A DNA stretch of 7,023 bases from Oscillospiraceae bacterium (lineage in GTDB: Bacteria > Bacillota > Clostridia > Oscillospirales > Oscillospiraceae). How positions within the stretch are numbered: position 1 is the first letter of the stretch; every line of letters starts with the position of its first letter. Where the stretch lies: assembly GCA_017620315.1 (NCBI GenBank), contig JAFZQQ010000365.1, forward strand, positions 1-7,023, written 5' to 3'. The notes under the pieces were generated by a model. It saw nothing but the letters and a program-made list of their open reading frames with translations, made no database searches and was not told where the DNA came from. Positions 5,647-7,023 of this stretch are shown piece by piece. Both the position numbers and the translations under genes were made by a program.

Positions 5647-6252
5647 TCAAACCGTAACTTCTTTTAAAAAGTCTATAAGCGCTGCGACTTGTTCAGGCGA
5701 CATATCAACTGCAATCTTTAGCAATTCCAATAGCTCATATCGTCTTTGCAAGATAATCATAAGCTTTCCGCTTTCAGTTTCGCACACGGAATACGTGTTG
5801 AGATCATCATAAGAGTCAAGCGGAATGTGTATATTTTCATCCTGCAAAGCAGTATTCTGTGCAGATATCTTGCTTTCGGAAGGATGGGAAACCTTTTTGC
5901 TTGCATCGTGCAAATAAGTGTTATTTCGTTGCTGCAAAGATTCTCGCTTCTTTGCGCTGACCTCCCCTGCATCTAAACTTGATTTGCTCGGGCCCGTGGA
6001 TATCTGAGAAGCGATGTGGTAGTGTTCTTTTAAGTCGTGTTTAGACTCTTTATCATATCCATACAGGTATGACGGTGAGACTCCAAAAAAGGCAGCTATT
6101 CGCTTTACAGAGTCTGCCGTCAAATAGGCGCTGTCATTTTTGTCCAACTGGCAAAACAAATCATATGGAATGCGAAATCTTTTACAAAATGCTGTTGTCG
6201 CTATGTTTCGCTTTTCACAAAGCATAGTTATGACTCTGTTGATATCACTCAT
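5647..6252 (-). CDS. XRE-family-like DNA-binding regulator, 201 residues
   Basis: Start ATG at 6252 with GGAG about 10 nt upstream; stop TGA 5649-5647. N-terminal about 65 residues fit a lambda-repressor-type helix-turn-helix: INRVITMLCEKR, then TTAFCKRFRIPYDLF, then the final helices LTADSVKRIAAFFGVSPSYLYGYD, where SVKRIAAFFGVSPSYLYG is the typical XRE end. The turn residues of helix 2 deviate from the usual Q..LA pattern. A polar, disordered-looking linker follows (about 70-135, many S/K/Q), then a C-terminal region with hydrophobic LMIILQRRYELLELL and SPEQVAALIDFLKE, probably for dimerisation. Typical of mobile-element or prophage regulators. It may repress itself and the gene at 5049-5474. 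Confidence 0.8.
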   Translation of the reverse strand: MSDINRVITMLCEKRNIATTAFCKRFRIPYDLFCQLDKNDSAYLTADSVKRIAAFFGVSPSYLYGYDKESKHDLKEHYHIASQISTGPSKSSLDAGEVSAKKRESLQQRNNTYLHDASKKVSHPSESKISAQNTALQDENIHIPLDSYDDLNTYSVCETESGKLMIILQRRYELLELLKIAVDMSPEQVAALIDFLKEVTV

Positions 6253-6278
6253 AAATTGCTATCTCCATTTTGCAACCT

Positions 6279-6307
6279 ATCACAAAAAAATCGGCTTGCA
6301 TTGTCAA
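6279..6307 (-). promoter_or_regulatory. Promoter of XRE-like gene
   Basis: Minus strand TTGACA (6307-6302), 17-nt spacer, TGTGAT (6284-6279), giving a leader of about 20 nt before the ATG. Perfect -35, poor -10, as in promoters that need or avoid a regulator. Confidence 0.5.
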
Positions 6308-6556
6308 ACTAACGCTTTCGAAAACACCAGTCTATTGAATATTAGCTTGCAACAACAAGTATATCCGCGATTTGGGCAAAAAGCAAGAGGCGGACCTGGG
6401 GCAATTTATCGTAAGAATCCGGAATTGCAGCATTAGCAACATACCTCTTGCTGAAACATAGCGTAAAGATGCTATTAAACGGTTTGCCTTGAATATGCTT
6501 GTCCTGTGCCTTTTTGATGCAATAATCGAAATTCGTTATTCGTACTCGCACCACAT
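6308..6556. other. Non-coding stretch between XRE promoter and tRNA-Ile
   Basis: About 250 bp of mixed composition. No frame with a ribosome binding site and protein-like content, and no strong hairpin seen. A minus-strand frame (6342-6587) covers it but starts as antisense of tRNA-Ile and is not credible. Possibly remnant sequence from an integration or deletion. Confidence 0.5.
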
Positions 6557-6632
6557 GGCTCGTTAGCTCAGCAGGCAGAGCGGTCAACTTATAATTGACA
6601 GGTCCGAGGTTCGAACCCTCGATGTCCTACCA
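6557..6632 (+). tRNA. tRNA-Ile(UAU) with damaged acceptor stem
   Basis: D-stem GCTC/GAGC, loop AGCAGGCA; anticodon stem GTCAA/TTGAC, loop CTTATAA, anticodon TAT at 6590-6592; T arm CGAGG-TTCGAAC-CCTCG; A73, CCA. All arms are sound except the acceptor: GGCTCGT (6557-6563) against ATGTCCT (6622-6628) has C x C and T x T mismatches at pairs 3 and 4 and two G-U pairs. The 3' strand would fit a 5' AGGACAT. It may be a decayed gene or a hybrid left by site-specific recombination. Reads AUA. Confidence 0.8.
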
Positions 6633-6664
6633 ATACCGAAGCACGCAAATGAAGGTGATCCGAA

Positions 6665-6907
6665 ATGCTTGCGATCTGCGAGGCGCTCGGTATGGAGCAC
6701 GTCCCGATCGAAGAGGTCGGCACAGACCTGCCGTCCAAATACCCCACGGTGGAAGCTCTGCTGGAGCGCGCCGAAGGCGAGTATCCGAACGGCGGCAAAA
6801 AGGAGGGTATCGTCATACGCCCCGCGGAGCCGGTATTCTGCCCGCTGATCAGCGCGAGCCTCTCCATGAAGGTCGTCAGCAACAAGTACCTGCTGAAGAA
6901 CGAGTAA
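6665..6907 (+). pseudogene. RNA ligase (DRB0094-like), C-terminal stub of 80 codons
   Basis: RNA ligases of this family seal nicked or broken RNA through an enzyme-AMP intermediate. The stub begins MLAICEALGMEHVPI and has KKEGIVIRP (motif IV, E47) and SLSMKVVSNKYLLKNE (motif V lysines K69, K74) at the usual C-terminus. Full proteins are about 300-400 residues; the N-terminal half with the KxDG nucleotidyl lysine is absent, so it cannot ligate. An in-frame TGA (6656-6658) precedes SEM, only 24 nt after the tRNA-Ile CCA, so the breakpoint lies between 6633 and 6658. A GAAGGTGA (6651-6658) before the ATG would allow translation of the stub. GC-rich like the NRPS. Family recognised from memory of the motifs. 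Confidence 0.75.
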
Positions 6908-6958
6908 GCGCGCTTGAACTGACGGTTCCATGACAGGAGAACGGAAATCAGGTATGAT

Positions 6959-7023
6959 ATGACCGAACAGGAAAAGCAGCATGTGCTGTACGAGGAGGTG
7001 CAGGACGATGCAGACATTTATCC
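6959..7023 (+). CDS. Start of unrecognised ORF (partial)
   Basis: ATG at 6959, open to the right edge (21 codons), beginning MTEQEKQHVLYEEVQ; acidic and helical-looking. AGG 6 nt upstream is a weak binding site. A 10-codon frame from 6930 ends in ATGA overlap with this start. It may be a short ORF that overlaps the better-signalled start at 7008 in another frame; only one of the two needs to be real. Confidence 0.3.
   Translation, partial: MTEQEKQHVLYEEVQDDADIY
7008..7023 (+). CDS. Start of next gene, MQTFI..., possibly pyrimidine-dimer glycosylase-like
   Basis: ATG at 7008 with a strong AGGAGG (6993-6998) 9 nt upstream. Only MQTFI plus CC (proline whatever the third base) are visible. MQTF(L/I)P is the usual opening of the phage and bacterial Pyr_excise (MSMEG_6728-type pyrimidine dimer glycosylase) family, but six residues are far too few to assign it. 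Confidence 0.35.

Noticed and set aside
3726..6276. ATTTTGCAAC at 3726-3735 and 6267-6276 as possible element ends
   Set aside because: Only 10 bp, same orientation, flanks unrelated; chance is enough to explain it.
6342..6587. Minus-strand 81-codon frame
   Set aside because: Starts inside reversed tRNA-Ile, has no ribosome binding site and no protein-like pattern.
6584..7017. Minus-strand frames of 132 and 142 codons
   Set aside because: Antisense to the RNA ligase stub and to tRNA-Ile; the residues GHRGFEPRTCQL come from the reversed tRNA.
1..7023. CRISPR array
   Set aside because: No set of three or more regularly spaced repeats was seen on either strand.

Overview
The window looks like a mosaic from a Gram-positive, probably Clostridia-type (Oscillospirales-like gut Firmicute) genome. 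This is an inference from strong GGAGG-type ribosome binding sites, sigma-A-like promoters, an IS1182-type transposase remnant and the style of the NRPS; no marker gene fixes the taxon. Base composition changes sharply: the NRPS and the RNA-ligase end are GC-rich, while the middle is clearly more AT-rich.

Region 1 (1-3287, minus strand) is the 5' part of a large non-ribosomal peptide synthetase gene. It is open to the left edge and reads A1-T1-C2-A2(partial). The first module has no condensation domain, so this looks like an initiation module followed by an elongation module. A promoter-like region with a 9-bp direct repeat lies upstream (3342-3380).

Region 2 (3363-4387) is a gene graveyard. 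It holds a frameshifted N-terminal stub of an IS1182-like transposase with a strong hairpin at its 5' side, a 12-nt tRNA D-arm scar, a perfect 17-bp palindrome, a 50-codon C-terminal gene remnant, and a transcription unit of about 270 nt with a consensus promoter and a 12-bp terminator hairpin. That unit could be a small RNA, and a 50-codon ORF overlaps its promoter.

Region 3 (4423-5024) is a tRNA island on the plus strand: Ser(GCU), Ser(CGA), Ser(GGA) and a CAU tRNA (Met or Ile2), all with encoded CCA. A terminator closes it, facing an oppositely oriented terminator of the next gene.

Region 4 (5049-6556) carries two minus-strand genes: an unrecognised 141-residue protein and a 201-residue XRE-like regulator with its own promoter. 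They are AT-richer than the flanks and separate the first four tRNAs from a fifth.

Region 5 (6557-7023) has tRNA-Ile(UAU) with a damaged acceptor stem, then at once the C-terminal 80 codons of an RNA ligase (DRB0094-like) without its catalytic lysine half. Start(s) of further plus-strand genes run off the right edge. tRNAs plus RNA ligase plus short tightly packed ORFs suggest the relic of a phage tRNA-supply/tRNA-repair module, later invaded and decayed. That link is inference.
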